A stretch of 64,000 nt of DNA, from positions 80,001 to 144,000 of the forward strand of contig CAZMAV010000013.1 of assembly GCA_964564415.1 (NCBI GenBank), in the 5' to 3' direction. Shown piece after piece: positions 11,756 to 19,926 of the stretch; the stretch's first letter is position 1; each line of letters starts with the position of its first letter. The notes below the pieces were generated by a model, which did not search any database, was not told the origin of the DNA, and saw only the letters and a list, made by a program, of their open reading frames with translations. Both the position numbers and the translations under genes were made by a program. Source of the DNA: JALEFZ01 sp964564415 (lineage in GTDB: Bacteria > Bacteroidota > Bacteroidia > J057).

Positions 11756-11839
11756 TTAGGGCTCTGACCTGAAATTTTTATTTCCAAGGAATCCATTGGC
11801 GATCAAAGCGATGATCAGGGCGTAGATGAGCAATTTCAT
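11756..11839 (-). CDS. Possible 27-residue membrane micropeptide
   Basis: A short reading frame with ATG at 11839 encodes one hydrophobic helix (MKLLIYALIIALIANGFLG) and a polar tail (NKNFRSEP). It lies between the ArsR-type regulator gene and a minus-strand terminator, so a transcript across it is likely. There is no clear Shine-Dalgarno site, and the frame is too short for codon statistics. The surrounding gene-free stretch (11694-11977) otherwise holds an imperfect inverted repeat around 11885-11910 (TGCCTG ... CAGGCA) that could be an operator or a hairpin at the end of the regulator mRNA. Confidence 0.35.
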   Translation of the reverse strand: MKLLIYALIIALIANGFLGNKNFRSEP

Positions 11840-11977
11840 GGCTTGTGGGTTTGTTTGATTAACAATACTATATACTGCTCCTCCTGCCTGATGGATTCAG
11901 GAAGCAGGCATGACTGATCAAACGTGCAGAAATTTCAGACGGGCGTGATGGTAAGTGGAAAATCGCTCACCTGTAGA

Positions 11978-12274
11978 TCAGGTTAAGACAGCCTCTAGGG
12001 TAGCAATGATTTCGGAGTATTGCTCAGATTTTAGGAAGTAGAAGGTGTTTTTCCCCTCTCGGCTAGACCCCAGTACCTGCTTGTCTTTTAGAATTCGAAG
12101 GTGATGGGAGGCAATGGCTTGTTCGATCCCCAGGTTTTCATGAATGCCAGTTACGGAAAGCTTGCCATTCCGCTTCAGGATATCCACAATGGCGATTCTG
12201 ATGGGATGAGCGATCGCTCGGAGGATTTCCGACGATGATTGAAGAAAACTCGTTTCGAACCTGCTTTTAACCAC
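11978..12274 (-). CDS. ArsR-family winged-helix transcriptional regulator
   Basis: A 98-residue DNA-binding protein: an N-terminal helix (SSEILRAIAHPIRIAIVDIL) and a winged helix-turn-helix (VTGIHENLGIEQAIASHHLRILKDKQVL at about 43-70), then the wing SREGKNTFYFL. The ELCVCDL metal-binding motif of ArsR/SmtB is absent and reads KLSVTGI, so it does not sense metal through that site and may respond to redox state, a small ligand or a partner protein. The start appears to be GTG at 12274. The neighbouring oxidase subunit III gene is upstream on the same strand with a 115-base gap, which may reflect a regulatory link but proves none. Confidence 0.88.
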   Translation of the reverse strand: MVKSRFETSFLQSSSEILRAIAHPIRIAIVDILKRNGKLSVTGIHENLGIEQAIASHHLRILKDKQVLGSSREGKNTFYFLKSEQYSEIIATLEAVLT

Positions 12275-12389
12275 TTAAAAATATATATATGTAGGTTTGT
12301 TCAGTCAAAAGTAGAACAAAAAAGGATGAAAGCCAAAGGTTATTGCCACAGGAATGTGTGCAAGCAGATTTACCTTAAGCCTTTCTTTA

Positions 12390-12923
12390 TTAACCCAAGA
12401 TCATCATGATTAATAGGTAGATCCAAAGGATTCCCAGGAAGTGCCAAAAGAATACCGCAGTTTCCAGGTACTTTCTTCCTTTTTTTTGATAATTCACAGT
12501 TACGTAAAGCAAAAAGAGCAGACCCCCGATAATGTGTGCCGCATGTAAGCCCGTAAGTATATACAGGTAAGAAATCTTCAGCCCTCCCTCCTGAATTCCC
12601 AGCCCTTGCTGATAAAGTTGTATCCAAGTGAAGACCTGGCTAATTAGAAAAATCCCCCCTAGAACTAAGGTTGGCCTCAGCATGATAGTTTTGCCTTTTT
12701 TGAGCCGATTTATCCACCCATAATGAAGGAACAGGCTGCTGACAAGAAGAATAGCAGTATTTACAAAAAACATCCAGGGAAGGTCCAAATCGGGCATAGA
12801 GGAGGTCGTGGTAATAAATCCCAGGCCCAAAGATCCGAATAAAATGATGATGGTAATCATCAATAACCAGATCCCCAGCTTGTTAACCATGCTTGCATTT
12901 CCCTCTGTACGCGAATGTTCCAT
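12390..12923 (-). CDS. Cytochrome c oxidase subunit III-like protein
   Basis: A 177-residue, five-helix membrane protein of the heme-copper oxidase subunit III family. Family features are TGLHAAHIIGGLLFLLY (about 121-137) and the final helix with FFWHFLGILWIYLL. Subunit III stabilises subunit I and supports proton uptake. It is short and unlinked: no subunit I, II or cytochrome c gene is in the window, so it is either an accessory copy or serves an oxidase encoded elsewhere. The start is the first ATG (12923); an internal Met at residue 12 is possible. The product is clearly integral to the inner membrane. Confidence 0.85.
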   Translation of the reverse strand: MEHSRTEGNASMVNKLGIWLLMITIIILFGSLGLGFITTTSSMPDLDLPWMFFVNTAILLVSSLFLHYGWINRLKKGKTIMLRPTLVLGGIFLISQVFTWIQLYQQGLGIQEGGLKISYLYILTGLHAAHIIGGLLFLLYVTVNYQKKGRKYLETAVFFWHFLGILWIYLLIMMILG

Positions 12924-13150
12924 GAATATATGGCCTGTTATCTTAAGTGGTGTAAAACTACCGATGAGCTGCCTTTGTTGGGCGTGAAGATAAATTTTAA
13001 AGTGAGTGAAAGTAAAAATTAAGTACGAATAATCGTTAAGTTTAATAGTGAAATCATGTTTGAATAGGAATTATTTTAGTTATAGTAATATTATTGGTAT
13101 TTCTATTATTGCATATCGAAATTGTTGAATCACGCTTGAACCAAACGGAT

Positions 13151-13999
13151 ATGCCAAGTCGGAAAGACATACCCTTTCTGTTGAATTTATTGGATGATCA
13201 ATCAGCTACTGTACAGAAGGAGGTCATCAAGGCCCTGACTGCCTTTGGACCCCGCCTGGAAAAGGAGGTCGCCCCATTCAGATATGTGGTCGATCCTGAA
13301 AACTGGTTGATCCTGGAGGAGATTCTGGAAAACATCCGAAAGACGGAGTTTCACTCTGGGTGGATGAGTTGGATCGAACTTGGCAATTCCAAGTCGGCCC
13401 TGGAAAAGGCCTTTGTCAGTCTTTCTTTTCTGGAGTTTGGAGCCGAGGCCTATGCCATTGAAAAAGAACTTGACCGCCTGGCGGAGGATTTTCTCAACTG
13501 GACGCCAAATTGCAGCATGGCGAAGTTGATGGAATTTCTTTTTCAGTGCAAGAAATTCAAGACCCCCGATCTCAATGAAAAGACCCATTTGCACGACAAC
13601 CTGCTCTTTACCCTTCGGCAGAGGAAAGGAAGCCGGATTGCCCTCACAGGAATCATTATTCTGGTAGGCTGGAGGGTTGATCTTGATCTTTATGCCATTG
13701 ATATTCAAGGAAATATGATGGCGGTAGCCTTTGACCAGCAGAAAATGCACATGTATGATCCCGGTAAAAAAGGTGAAATGATGGAGCGCTCATCGGCACT
13801 TTACATTGAGGAAGCTTTCAGGCGAAACTGCCTCATGCCCAATGAAATGAAGGCTCGGGTCCACGAGATCGTAGCTAAAATTCTCCGCAACCACATAGAC
13901 CATTTTCAGGAAAAAGGCCGTCAGAAAGACGCACACGAATATGTAGAACGCTTTACCCAACTCATGAATACCCTAAAAAACAGAGGATTGGTTGAGTAA
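13151..13999 (+). CDS. SirB1-like (transglutaminase-core) protein with HEAT-like N-terminus
   Basis: A 282-residue protein. The N-terminal part (LLNLLDDQSATVQKEVIKAL) looks like a HEAT helix pair. Residues about 85-215 follow the SirB1/YchA pattern: a helical region, then 'HLHDNLLFTLRQRKGSRIALTGIIILVGWRVDLDLYAIDIQG', matching 'NsfLn.VLerR.G.PisLa.lyl.v...lgl...gv..PGHF'. The usual GH at the end of this block reads GN here, so the catalytic His may be missing. The ATG at 13151 is chosen because upstream in-frame TTG codons sit in AT-rich sequence. Its function is unknown; relatives are linked loosely to regulation. It converges on the glycosyltransferase gene with a 39-base gap. Confidence 0.6.
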   Translation: MPSRKDIPFLLNLLDDQSATVQKEVIKALTAFGPRLEKEVAPFRYVVDPENWLILEEILENIRKTEFHSGWMSWIELGNSKSALEKAFVSLSFLEFGAEAYAIEKELDRLAEDFLNWTPNCSMAKLMEFLFQCKKFKTPDLNEKTHLHDNLLFTLRQRKGSRIALTGIIILVGWRVDLDLYAIDIQGNMMAVAFDQQKMHMYDPGKKGEMMERSSALYIEEAFRRNCLMPNEMKARVHEIVAKILRNHIDHFQEKGRQKDAHEYVERFTQLMNTLKNRGLVE

Positions 14000-14038
14000 T
14001 CTTCGTGTTTGAAGTTGAGGCCGAAATGGGCGATCCAC

Positions 14039-16072
14039 TTAGGGTTGCCCTTTCGTGCTTGTAAGCCTGGCTATGCTTATCCGAAGTGCCGCAATTTTGA
14101 AATGAGCAGGGCCTTCGTTCCAAAACCTTAACTTGAGGCTGCCTTCCCCATGATGCCCAACTTCTATTAGATGATCGATTTGCAGATTGACCCACTTTCC
14201 CGGAACTGGAGTCCGGTGCTTGAGGGCAGCAGACTTCCAGTCTATGTTTTTTCCCTCTTTATCATAGAGGTGAACCTGCCAGTTGGCCTGTCCCTGGTCC
14301 TCGTTCAATATGAGCATGCGGCCTCGAATCCATAGTCTGGAGGAGTCGTGATCCCATTCAGAGAGTGCAATGTCCCAACCCTTGGCATAGGTCTTTGGCG
14401 ATACCCTTAGGGGATGGCCTTCAACAATACGCTGATCATCAATGACGGCATGTATCATGCTATCCTCCCAAAAAGGATCAGGCATTGATACCCAAGAAAT
14501 GTCAGGTAGGGCATACATTTCTGATGGATCTTCTTTGTAAACAGGATCGAATATCTGTGGGATTTCTCTGGCATAAGCAGGAAGGTCCTTCCACTCCATT
14601 CCACTCATAAAACGGGCATAGGCATTGACCAGCAGGAAGCAGTTGGGGTCCTTGTCCACCAACTCCCTTTCTATGTTTTCAAACTCTCTAAATTGGATAT
14701 GATGGGTAGAGTCGAAGCCAAAATAATAATTACCGATACGTTCCTGGACAGCATTTGTCACTACAAGGCTAAGTTTATCTTGACCCTCAGCCCATTGCAA
14801 GAGGACATTTTTTTGCGCTTTGTAGTTGAGTCCTCTTAGATAACGTCCATACTCGAAGGGTACAAGCATCAAACTGGAAAGGAAAAGAAATAAGCTAAAG
14901 GTTAGGTATTGCCGAAAGTGCTGTTTTAGCATAGGAAGAAGGGAGGCAAACAGAATTAAACCATAGGCAAAACTCACCATCCCCTTCGTCCAGATCATTA
15001 AAAGTCCAGCCAAAAGCCCCATTCCCAGGCTGGACCATTTATCCTTCAACACATTTTCAAGGACCAATCCCGATCCCAGGGCCCAAATCGGTATGATAAA
15101 GAGAAAGTGCCTTTCGTCCGCGCACATCGGAACATAGGAAGTCGGGGAGATGCTCATGAAATTGGCAGAAAGAAAGGCAATCAGGCCCAGGTAGAGCCAG
15201 TATTTTTGCTGCTGACTTAGTTCTATCCTTTGCCCAAAGTAGGCGGGAAGCAAGGGGAGAAAGAGGATAAAGTTGCCATTCTGGGCCCAGGTATAGACCA
15301 ATTCGTAGGAAATTCTTTTGATGAGGTATTTGACTTCCAGTTGATCGTAGCTACAGGTATTGAGGTAGCCTTTGGCGAGGATGCGCTGAAAACGGGCGAA
15401 GGGGTGACCGCTTTGTTCATACATCACCCAGAGGTAAAGGCTTAAGAGTAGGAATCCACTCATCAATGCATAGCCCCAAAAGCGTCCTGCCTGACCTGCC
15501 CTTAGGTCGCGAACCAGCTGAAAGATGAGGACAGGGATGAGGAGGATAAGGGTCATTTTGGCTAAGAGGGCCCACATCAGACCCGCTGCCATCAGAATTC
15601 CCCAGACTGGTTTTTTATCCCACTCAAACTTTCCTCTGGCCCAAAAAGCGAGAAAAACTCCCAAAGCTACCTGTATGTCAGGCATGAGTTTGTCCCAGTA
15701 ATAAAGCATCAATGGACTGAGGACCAGCATGAGAACCCCCGTAATTTGCTGGGTAGGGCTGGCTGCCCTAAGAACCTGAATAAGTAGAGCCAAGATGATC
15801 AAACTGGCAAAAACGGTTGGCAAGGCGGAGGAAAAGTCTCCTATTCCCATCCATGCATAAAAGAGAGCCGCAGGATAAATGACCGTCCATCGGTAGGCAA
15901 AATGGTGATCACTAAGGTCTAGTGCCCCCTCCAGGATCCGGCTGGCATGGTAGGCGTATTCAATGCCATCAAAGCCCTTCATTCCCGTAAAGGAAAATAA
16001 ATGAAAGCTCAGGAGGATACCGAATCCCAGCAAAAAGAGTCCACCCAGGCGGATTTTAAGCCATTTTCCCAT
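14039..16072 (-). CDS. GT-C family membrane glycosyltransferase (GT39/ArnT-like)
   Basis: A 677-residue protein with about 11 hydrophobic helices in the first 400 residues and a large extracytoplasmic C-terminal domain (about 420-677). The first loop after TM1 carries an acidic pair in the context GFDGIEYAYHA, the usual site of the catalytic Asp in GT-C enzymes, and the second loop has KLMPDIQVALG. These enzymes use polyprenyl-phosphate sugars and transfer to lipids or proteins on the outer face of the inner membrane. The C-terminal domain is beta-rich (SRLWIRGRML...GQANWQVHLYDKEG). Donor and acceptor cannot be predicted. It is divergent from the paa operon. Confidence 0.75.
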   Translation of the reverse strand: MGKWLKIRLGGLFLLGFGILLSFHLFSFTGMKGFDGIEYAYHASRILEGALDLSDHHFAYRWTVIYPAALFYAWMGIGDFSSALPTVFASLIILALLIQVLRAASPTQQITGVLMLVLSPLMLYYWDKLMPDIQVALGVFLAFWARGKFEWDKKPVWGILMAAGLMWALLAKMTLILLIPVLIFQLVRDLRAGQAGRFWGYALMSGFLLLSLYLWVMYEQSGHPFARFQRILAKGYLNTCSYDQLEVKYLIKRISYELVYTWAQNGNFILFLPLLPAYFGQRIELSQQQKYWLYLGLIAFLSANFMSISPTSYVPMCADERHFLFIIPIWALGSGLVLENVLKDKWSSLGMGLLAGLLMIWTKGMVSFAYGLILFASLLPMLKQHFRQYLTFSLFLFLSSLMLVPFEYGRYLRGLNYKAQKNVLLQWAEGQDKLSLVVTNAVQERIGNYYFGFDSTHHIQFREFENIERELVDKDPNCFLLVNAYARFMSGMEWKDLPAYAREIPQIFDPVYKEDPSEMYALPDISWVSMPDPFWEDSMIHAVIDDQRIVEGHPLRVSPKTYAKGWDIALSEWDHDSSRLWIRGRMLILNEDQGQANWQVHLYDKEGKNIDWKSAALKHRTPVPGKWVNLQIDHLIEVGHHGEGSLKLRFWNEGPAHFKIAALRISIARLTSTKGQP

Positions 16073-16118
16073 GCTGCAAACATAAGACTTGTAATTGTTG
16101 GAAAAAATTGAGAATTTA

Positions 16119-16136
16119 AACTAACAATCGTTAGTT
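16119..16136. promoter_or_regulatory. Inverted-repeat operator candidate upstream of the paa operon
   Basis: The sequence AACTAACAATCGTTAGTT is an inverted repeat with two perfect 7-base arms around a 4-base centre, ending 19 bases before paaE. Its form (AAC..AC-N4-GT..GTT) is typical of TetR-family operators, and phenylacetate operons are commonly repressed by TetR-type PaaR proteins that release DNA on binding phenylacetyl-CoA. No TetR gene is in the window, so the regulator would act from elsewhere. The close spacing to the start codon fits repression. Confidence 0.6.
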
Positions 16137-16155
16137 AGGGCGGTTATAAAATCAT

Positions 16156-17232
16156 ATGGCTAAATTCTACCCATTAAAAGTCAAGGAAGTCAGGCGAGAA
16201 ACCCCTGATTGTTCCTCCGTGGCCTTCAATGTACCGGAGGAACTTAAGGATACCTTCGATTTTACCCAGGGACAATACTTGACCCTTCGCACTGATATAG
16301 ATGGGCAGGAAGTTCGTCGGTCTTACTCTCTTTGTGTCAGCCCCCTCAATGGCGAACTCAGGGTCGCTATTAAGGAAGTTCCAGGAGGTCTGTTTTCGAC
16401 CTATGCCAACAGAGAACTTGAAGAGGGAGACGAGATAGAGGTCATGCCTCCCATGGGGAATTTTTTCTCCAAACTCGATGCAAAGCAAGAAAAAAACTAC
16501 GTGGCCTTTGCTGCGGGTTCGGGGATTACGCCTATCATGTCGATTTTGAAGACGGTGATGGAGGTCGAACCCCAAAGCAAGTTTACTCTCTTTTATGGGA
16601 ATAAATTTTCTGGATCAGTCATTTTCAAAGAGGACATCGAAGGATTAAAAAACAAGTTTTTGGATCGGCTGAGGGTCTTCCACTTTTTTTCCAGGGAAGT
16701 ACCTGATATTCCTCTTTTTCATGGTCGATTAGATAAGGAAAAGGTCTCTCACATATTTAAGGGACTCATCGAACCGACCTTAGTGGATGAATACTTCCTC
16801 TGTGGACCTGAGGAAATGATATTTTCTATTAGGGAAGCACTTGAAGAAAGTGGGGTTAATTCCAAAAGTATTCATTTTGAGCTATTTACCACAGGTAATG
16901 GCAAGAAGAAAAAAAGGCAAAAGGTCCAAAAGGAAAATCGGGAAGAAATTTCGGAAATCTTCATTAAGGATGGAGGCAATTCCTTTGCTTTTAATTTGCC
17001 CTTTGACACTGAGAATATTTTGGATGCTGCCCTCTCCCGGGGAGCTGATTTGCCCTACGCCTGTAAAGGGGGAGTTTGTTCCACTTGCAAGGCCAAGCTT
17101 ACAGAAGGAGAGGTAGAAATGGAAGCCAATTATGCATTGGAGGAGGATGAGGTAGAAGCAGGATTTATCCTGACTTGCCAGTCTTATCCCAAAACAAAAA
17201 AGGTCGTCGTCGATTTTGACGAAGCCCTTTAA
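16156..17232 (+). CDS. paaE: Phenylacetyl-CoA epoxidase reductase subunit PaaE
   Basis: A 358-residue electron-transfer subunit of the ring 1,2-phenylacetyl-CoA epoxidase. It takes electrons from NADPH through FAD and a plant-type [2Fe-2S] cluster to the diiron oxygenase PaaA. Domains: FAD-binding barrel (about 1-105, RRSYSLCVSP at about 54-63), NAD(P) domain (about 108-235, AAGSGITPIMSIL) and ferredoxin domain (about 270-358) with cluster cysteines 303, 308, 311 and 341 (ACKGGVCSTC ... LTC). It is the first gene of the operon, whereas in many organisms paaE follows paaD. The inverted repeat described upstream lies 19 bases before the ATG. Confidence 0.95.
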   Translation: MAKFYPLKVKEVRRETPDCSSVAFNVPEELKDTFDFTQGQYLTLRTDIDGQEVRRSYSLCVSPLNGELRVAIKEVPGGLFSTYANRELEEGDEIEVMPPMGNFFSKLDAKQEKNYVAFAAGSGITPIMSILKTVMEVEPQSKFTLFYGNKFSGSVIFKEDIEGLKNKFLDRLRVFHFFSREVPDIPLFHGRLDKEKVSHIFKGLIEPTLVDEYFLCGPEEMIFSIREALEESGVNSKSIHFELFTTGNGKKKKRQKVQKENREEISEIFIKDGGNSFAFNLPFDTENILDAALSRGADLPYACKGGVCSTCKAKLTEGEVEMEANYALEEDEVEAGFILTCQSYPKTKKVVVDFDEAL

Positions 17233-17297
17233 GTCAGACAAAATTGCTATATTAACATAAATACTCACTGCTACATTGAAGCGAAAAATCAAGGACC

Positions 17298-18266
17298 ATG
17301 AGTGATCAGCAAATACTCAACTTCGAGGAAAGATTTCAAGAGCGCATCGACGCCGAAATAAAGGTAGAGCCTAAGGACTGGATGCCTGAAAAGTATCGCA
17401 AGACGCTGATACGGCAGATTTCCCAGCATGCTCACTCTGAAATTGTAGGAATGCTTCCCGAAGGAAACTGGATTGCACGCGCCCCTAGTCTCAGGAGAAA
17501 GGTCGCCCTCCTGGCAAAAGTTCAAGATGAGGCCGGACACGGACTTTATCTCTACAGCGCTGCGGAAACCTTAGGCGCGGACCGGGATCAGTTGACCCGA
17601 GACCTTTTGACAGGAAAAGCCAAGTACTCTTCCATCTTTAACTATCCTACCCTGAGTTGGGCGGATATTGGAGCCATCGGGTGGTTGGTAGATGGTGCAG
17701 CCATTATGAACCAGGTAATGTTGACCCGCGCCTCATACGGACCTTATGCCCGTGCCATGGTTAAAATTTGCAAGGAAGAATCTTTTCACCAGCGCCAAGG
17801 CTACGAGATCATGCTTACCCTTGCACAGGGAAGTGAAGAGCAAAAAGCCATGGCTCAAGATGCCCTCAGCCGTTGGTGGTGGCCTGCCCTCATGATGTTT
17901 GGGCCAAGCGATGCCGAGTCTACCCACAGCGCTCAGTCTATGAAGTGGAAAATCAAGCGCAAGTCTAATGACGAGCTTAGGCAGCAGTTTGTTGACGTTA
18001 CAGTTCCTCAGGCGGAGTACCTGGGACTCACCCTTCCCGATGAAGACTTGAAGTGGAACGAAGAGCAAGGCCATTATGACTTTGGTCCCATAGACTGGGA
18101 AGAATTCTGGAGTGTAGTCAAGGGTGGAGGCCCCTGTAACCGCGACCGCATAAAGGCTAAAACAAAGGCTTACGAAGAAGGCGCCTGGGTAAGGGAAGCT
18201 GCCATGGCCCACGCCGAGAAGAAAAGAGCCAGAAAAGCTAAGGAAACTCCTGCTATTTCTGCCTGA
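17298..18266 (+). CDS. paaA: 1,2-phenylacetyl-CoA epoxidase catalytic subunit PaaA
   Basis: A 322-residue catalytic diiron subunit of the multicomponent epoxidase, which inserts one oxygen atom into the aromatic ring of phenylacetyl-CoA. Family marks include KVQDEAGHGLYLYSAAETLG (about 73-92) and CKEESFHQRQGYE (about 157-169), which supply carboxylate and His ligands of the diiron centre. An AAGGA sequence lies 5 bases before the ATG. The gene follows paaE after 65 bases. The C-terminal tail is Lys/Ala-rich and disordered-looking, as in other PaaA proteins. Confidence 0.97.
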   Translation: MSDQQILNFEERFQERIDAEIKVEPKDWMPEKYRKTLIRQISQHAHSEIVGMLPEGNWIARAPSLRRKVALLAKVQDEAGHGLYLYSAAETLGADRDQLTRDLLTGKAKYSSIFNYPTLSWADIGAIGWLVDGAAIMNQVMLTRASYGPYARAMVKICKEESFHQRQGYEIMLTLAQGSEEQKAMAQDALSRWWWPALMMFGPSDAESTHSAQSMKWKIKRKSNDELRQQFVDVTVPQAEYLGLTLPDEDLKWNEEQGHYDFGPIDWEEFWSVVKGGGPCNRDRIKAKTKAYEEGAWVREAAMAHAEKKRARKAKETPAISA

Positions 18267-18291
18267 TTTTGATCAAGAATACCTATACCCG

Positions 18292-18321
18292 TGAATAGAG
18301 AGGCCTCGGCTTCTCTATTCA
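18292..18321 (+). other. Hairpin between paaA and paaB
   Basis: TGAATAGAGA and TCTCTATTCA form a perfect 10-bp stem around a 10-base loop in the 73-base gap between paaA and paaB. No T-run follows (TATATAAAG), so it is unlikely to be a full terminator. It may mark an mRNA processing or stability site that sets the PaaA:PaaB ratio. Confidence 0.55.
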
Positions 18322-18339
18322 TATATAAAGTCTCTTTCG

Positions 18340-18630
18340 ATGAGTGAAAAGAAAAATTGGCCCCTGTTTGAGGTCTTTATTCGTAGCAAAAATGGGTTGA
18401 ATCACCGACATGTGGGTTCTCTCCATGCTGCCGACCCCGAAATGGCCCTCGAAAATGCCAGAGATGTCTACACCCGCCGAAGCGAGGGAGTCAGCATCTG
18501 GGTGGTAGAATCCCACCATATATCTGCCTCCAATCCCGACGAAGCAGGGGAATTTTTTGAGCCTGCAAAGGACAAGGTATATCGCCACCCAACTTTTTAT
18601 AAATTGCCGGATGATGTCAAGCATATGTAA
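18340..18630 (+). CDS. paaB: Phenylacetyl-CoA epoxidase subunit PaaB
   Basis: A 96-residue structural subunit of the epoxidase complex. The opening 'WPLFEVFIRSKNGLNHRHVGSLHA' and the later 'ALENARDVYTRRSEGVSIWVVES' are diagnostic of PaaB. It bridges PaaAC heterodimers and is needed for electron delivery from PaaE. The gene lies between paaA and paaC in the canonical order and is preceded by a hairpin rather than a clear ribosome-binding site. Confidence 0.95.
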   Translation: MSEKKNWPLFEVFIRSKNGLNHRHVGSLHAADPEMALENARDVYTRRSEGVSIWVVESHHISASNPDEAGEFFEPAKDKVYRHPTFYKLPDDVKHM

Positions 18631-18667
18631 GCCAGCCTGATTCAGGTGTTCAAACGAACAAGGATTC

Positions 18668-19420
18668 ATGAAAGAAAAATTATTCCTATACCTCCTTCAG
18701 TTGGGAGACAACTCTCTTATTCTGGGTCATCGCCTCTCCGAGTGGTGTGGCCATGGTCCCATCCTTGAGGTGGATATGGCCCTGACCAACATTGCCCTTG
18801 ACCTTATGGGTCAAACCAGAAACTACTTTCAGTATGCGGCTGAGATCGAAGGTAAAGATCGGACAGAAGATGACCTGGCCTTTCTTCGTTCTGACCGGGA
18901 ATACAGAAACATCCTTCTGGTAGAGCAGCCGAATGAGGATTTTGCTTACACGATGGCCAGGCAATTTTACTTTGATGCCTTTCACTTGTTGTTTCTGAAA
19001 GAATTACAAGGCAGTAATGACGAACAAATGGCAGCCATAGCCAGTAAATCCATCAAAGAAGTAGCCTATCATCATCGATTCAGTAGTGATTGGGTTATTC
19101 GCCTTGGAGATGGTACCGAGCAGAGCCAAGCTAAGATGCAGGCTGGCATAGATGAGTTTTGGAACTTTACAGAAGAATTCTTCACCATGAATGAGATCGA
19201 AAAAGAAATGCTCGAGATGGGGATTGGAGTCGATCTGCCAAAGCTCAAAGAGCCCTTCCTCACCCGTGTAAAAGAAGTCTTGGAGACGGCTCAACTCAGT
19301 CTGCCCGAACATATGCCCATGCAACAAGGGGGAAAGGATGGCCTACATTCTGAGCATTTGGGGCATCTGCTCTCCGAAATGCAATACATGCAGCGGGCAT
19401 ATCCCGGCATGGAATGGTAA
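18668..19420 (+). CDS. paaC: Phenylacetyl-CoA epoxidase structural subunit PaaC
   Basis: A 250-residue ferritin-like subunit that pairs with PaaA. Recognisable parts are LGDNSLILGHRLSEWCGHGP (about 12-31), MALTNIALDLMGQTR and VAYHHRFSSDWVIRLGDGT, all typical of PaaC, which keeps the fold of the catalytic subunit but lacks its activity. AAGGA precedes the ATG. Its 3' end overlaps the putative start of paaD by 7 bases (ATGGTAA), suggesting translational coupling. Confidence 0.95.
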   Translation: MKEKLFLYLLQLGDNSLILGHRLSEWCGHGPILEVDMALTNIALDLMGQTRNYFQYAAEIEGKDRTEDDLAFLRSDREYRNILLVEQPNEDFAYTMARQFYFDAFHLLFLKELQGSNDEQMAAIASKSIKEVAYHHRFSSDWVIRLGDGTEQSQAKMQAGIDEFWNFTEEFFTMNEIEKEMLEMGIGVDLPKLKEPFLTRVKEVLETAQLSLPEHMPMQQGGKDGLHSEHLGHLLSEMQYMQRAYPGMEW

Positions 19421-19926
19421 AAAATAGAATTATGGAAAAAGTGCTGACCAAAGACCCTATTTGGGACATCATAGGACGGGTACAAGATCCTGAGGTGCCT
19501 GTATTGACTGTGCTCGACCTGGGCATCGTACGGGAAGTAGAAAGAGAGGGAGACCAGATCAAGGTAACCATTACGCCTACCTACACCGGCTGTCCGGCCA
19601 TGGACATGATCGGTGCAAACATCAAACGAGAACTTCGTGCTGAGGGCTACGAGAACGTAAAGATTAAACTATCCCTGAGCCCTGCCTGGACCACCGATTG
19701 GTTAAGTGAAGATGGCAAACGCAAACTGAAAGAATACGGGATCGCTCCCCCTGTAGGAGCTACTGATGACAAGCGCGTCCTCATGGGAGAGTTTTCGGAG
19801 GTTAGCTGTCCCTATTGTGATTCGGAAAATACCCAGATGATTAGTCAATTCGGATCCACCGCTTGTAAGGCCCTTTATCAATGCCGGGATTGCAAGGAAC
19901 CCTTTGACTACTTCAAATGCCACTAA
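19414..19926 (+). CDS. paaD: PaaD, MIP18-type iron-sulfur/diiron maturation protein
   Basis: A 170-residue protein with an N-terminal MIP18/SufT-like domain (RVQDPEVPVLTVLDLGIVRE; YTGCPAMDMIGANI) and a C-terminal zinc-ribbon-like tail (SCPYCDSENTQ ... YQCRDCKEPFDYFKC). PaaD is required for an active epoxidase and is thought to help mature its metal sites. The ATG at 19414 overlaps the paaC stop; a second ATG at 19432 would shorten the protein by six residues and cannot be excluded. Its stop codon touches the start codon of the next gene. Confidence 0.93.
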   Translation: MVKNRIMEKVLTKDPIWDIIGRVQDPEVPVLTVLDLGIVREVEREGDQIKVTITPTYTGCPAMDMIGANIKRELRAEGYENVKIKLSLSPAWTTDWLSEDGKRKLKEYGIAPPVGATDDKRVLMGEFSEVSCPYCDSENTQMISQFGSTACKALYQCRDCKEPFDYFKCH

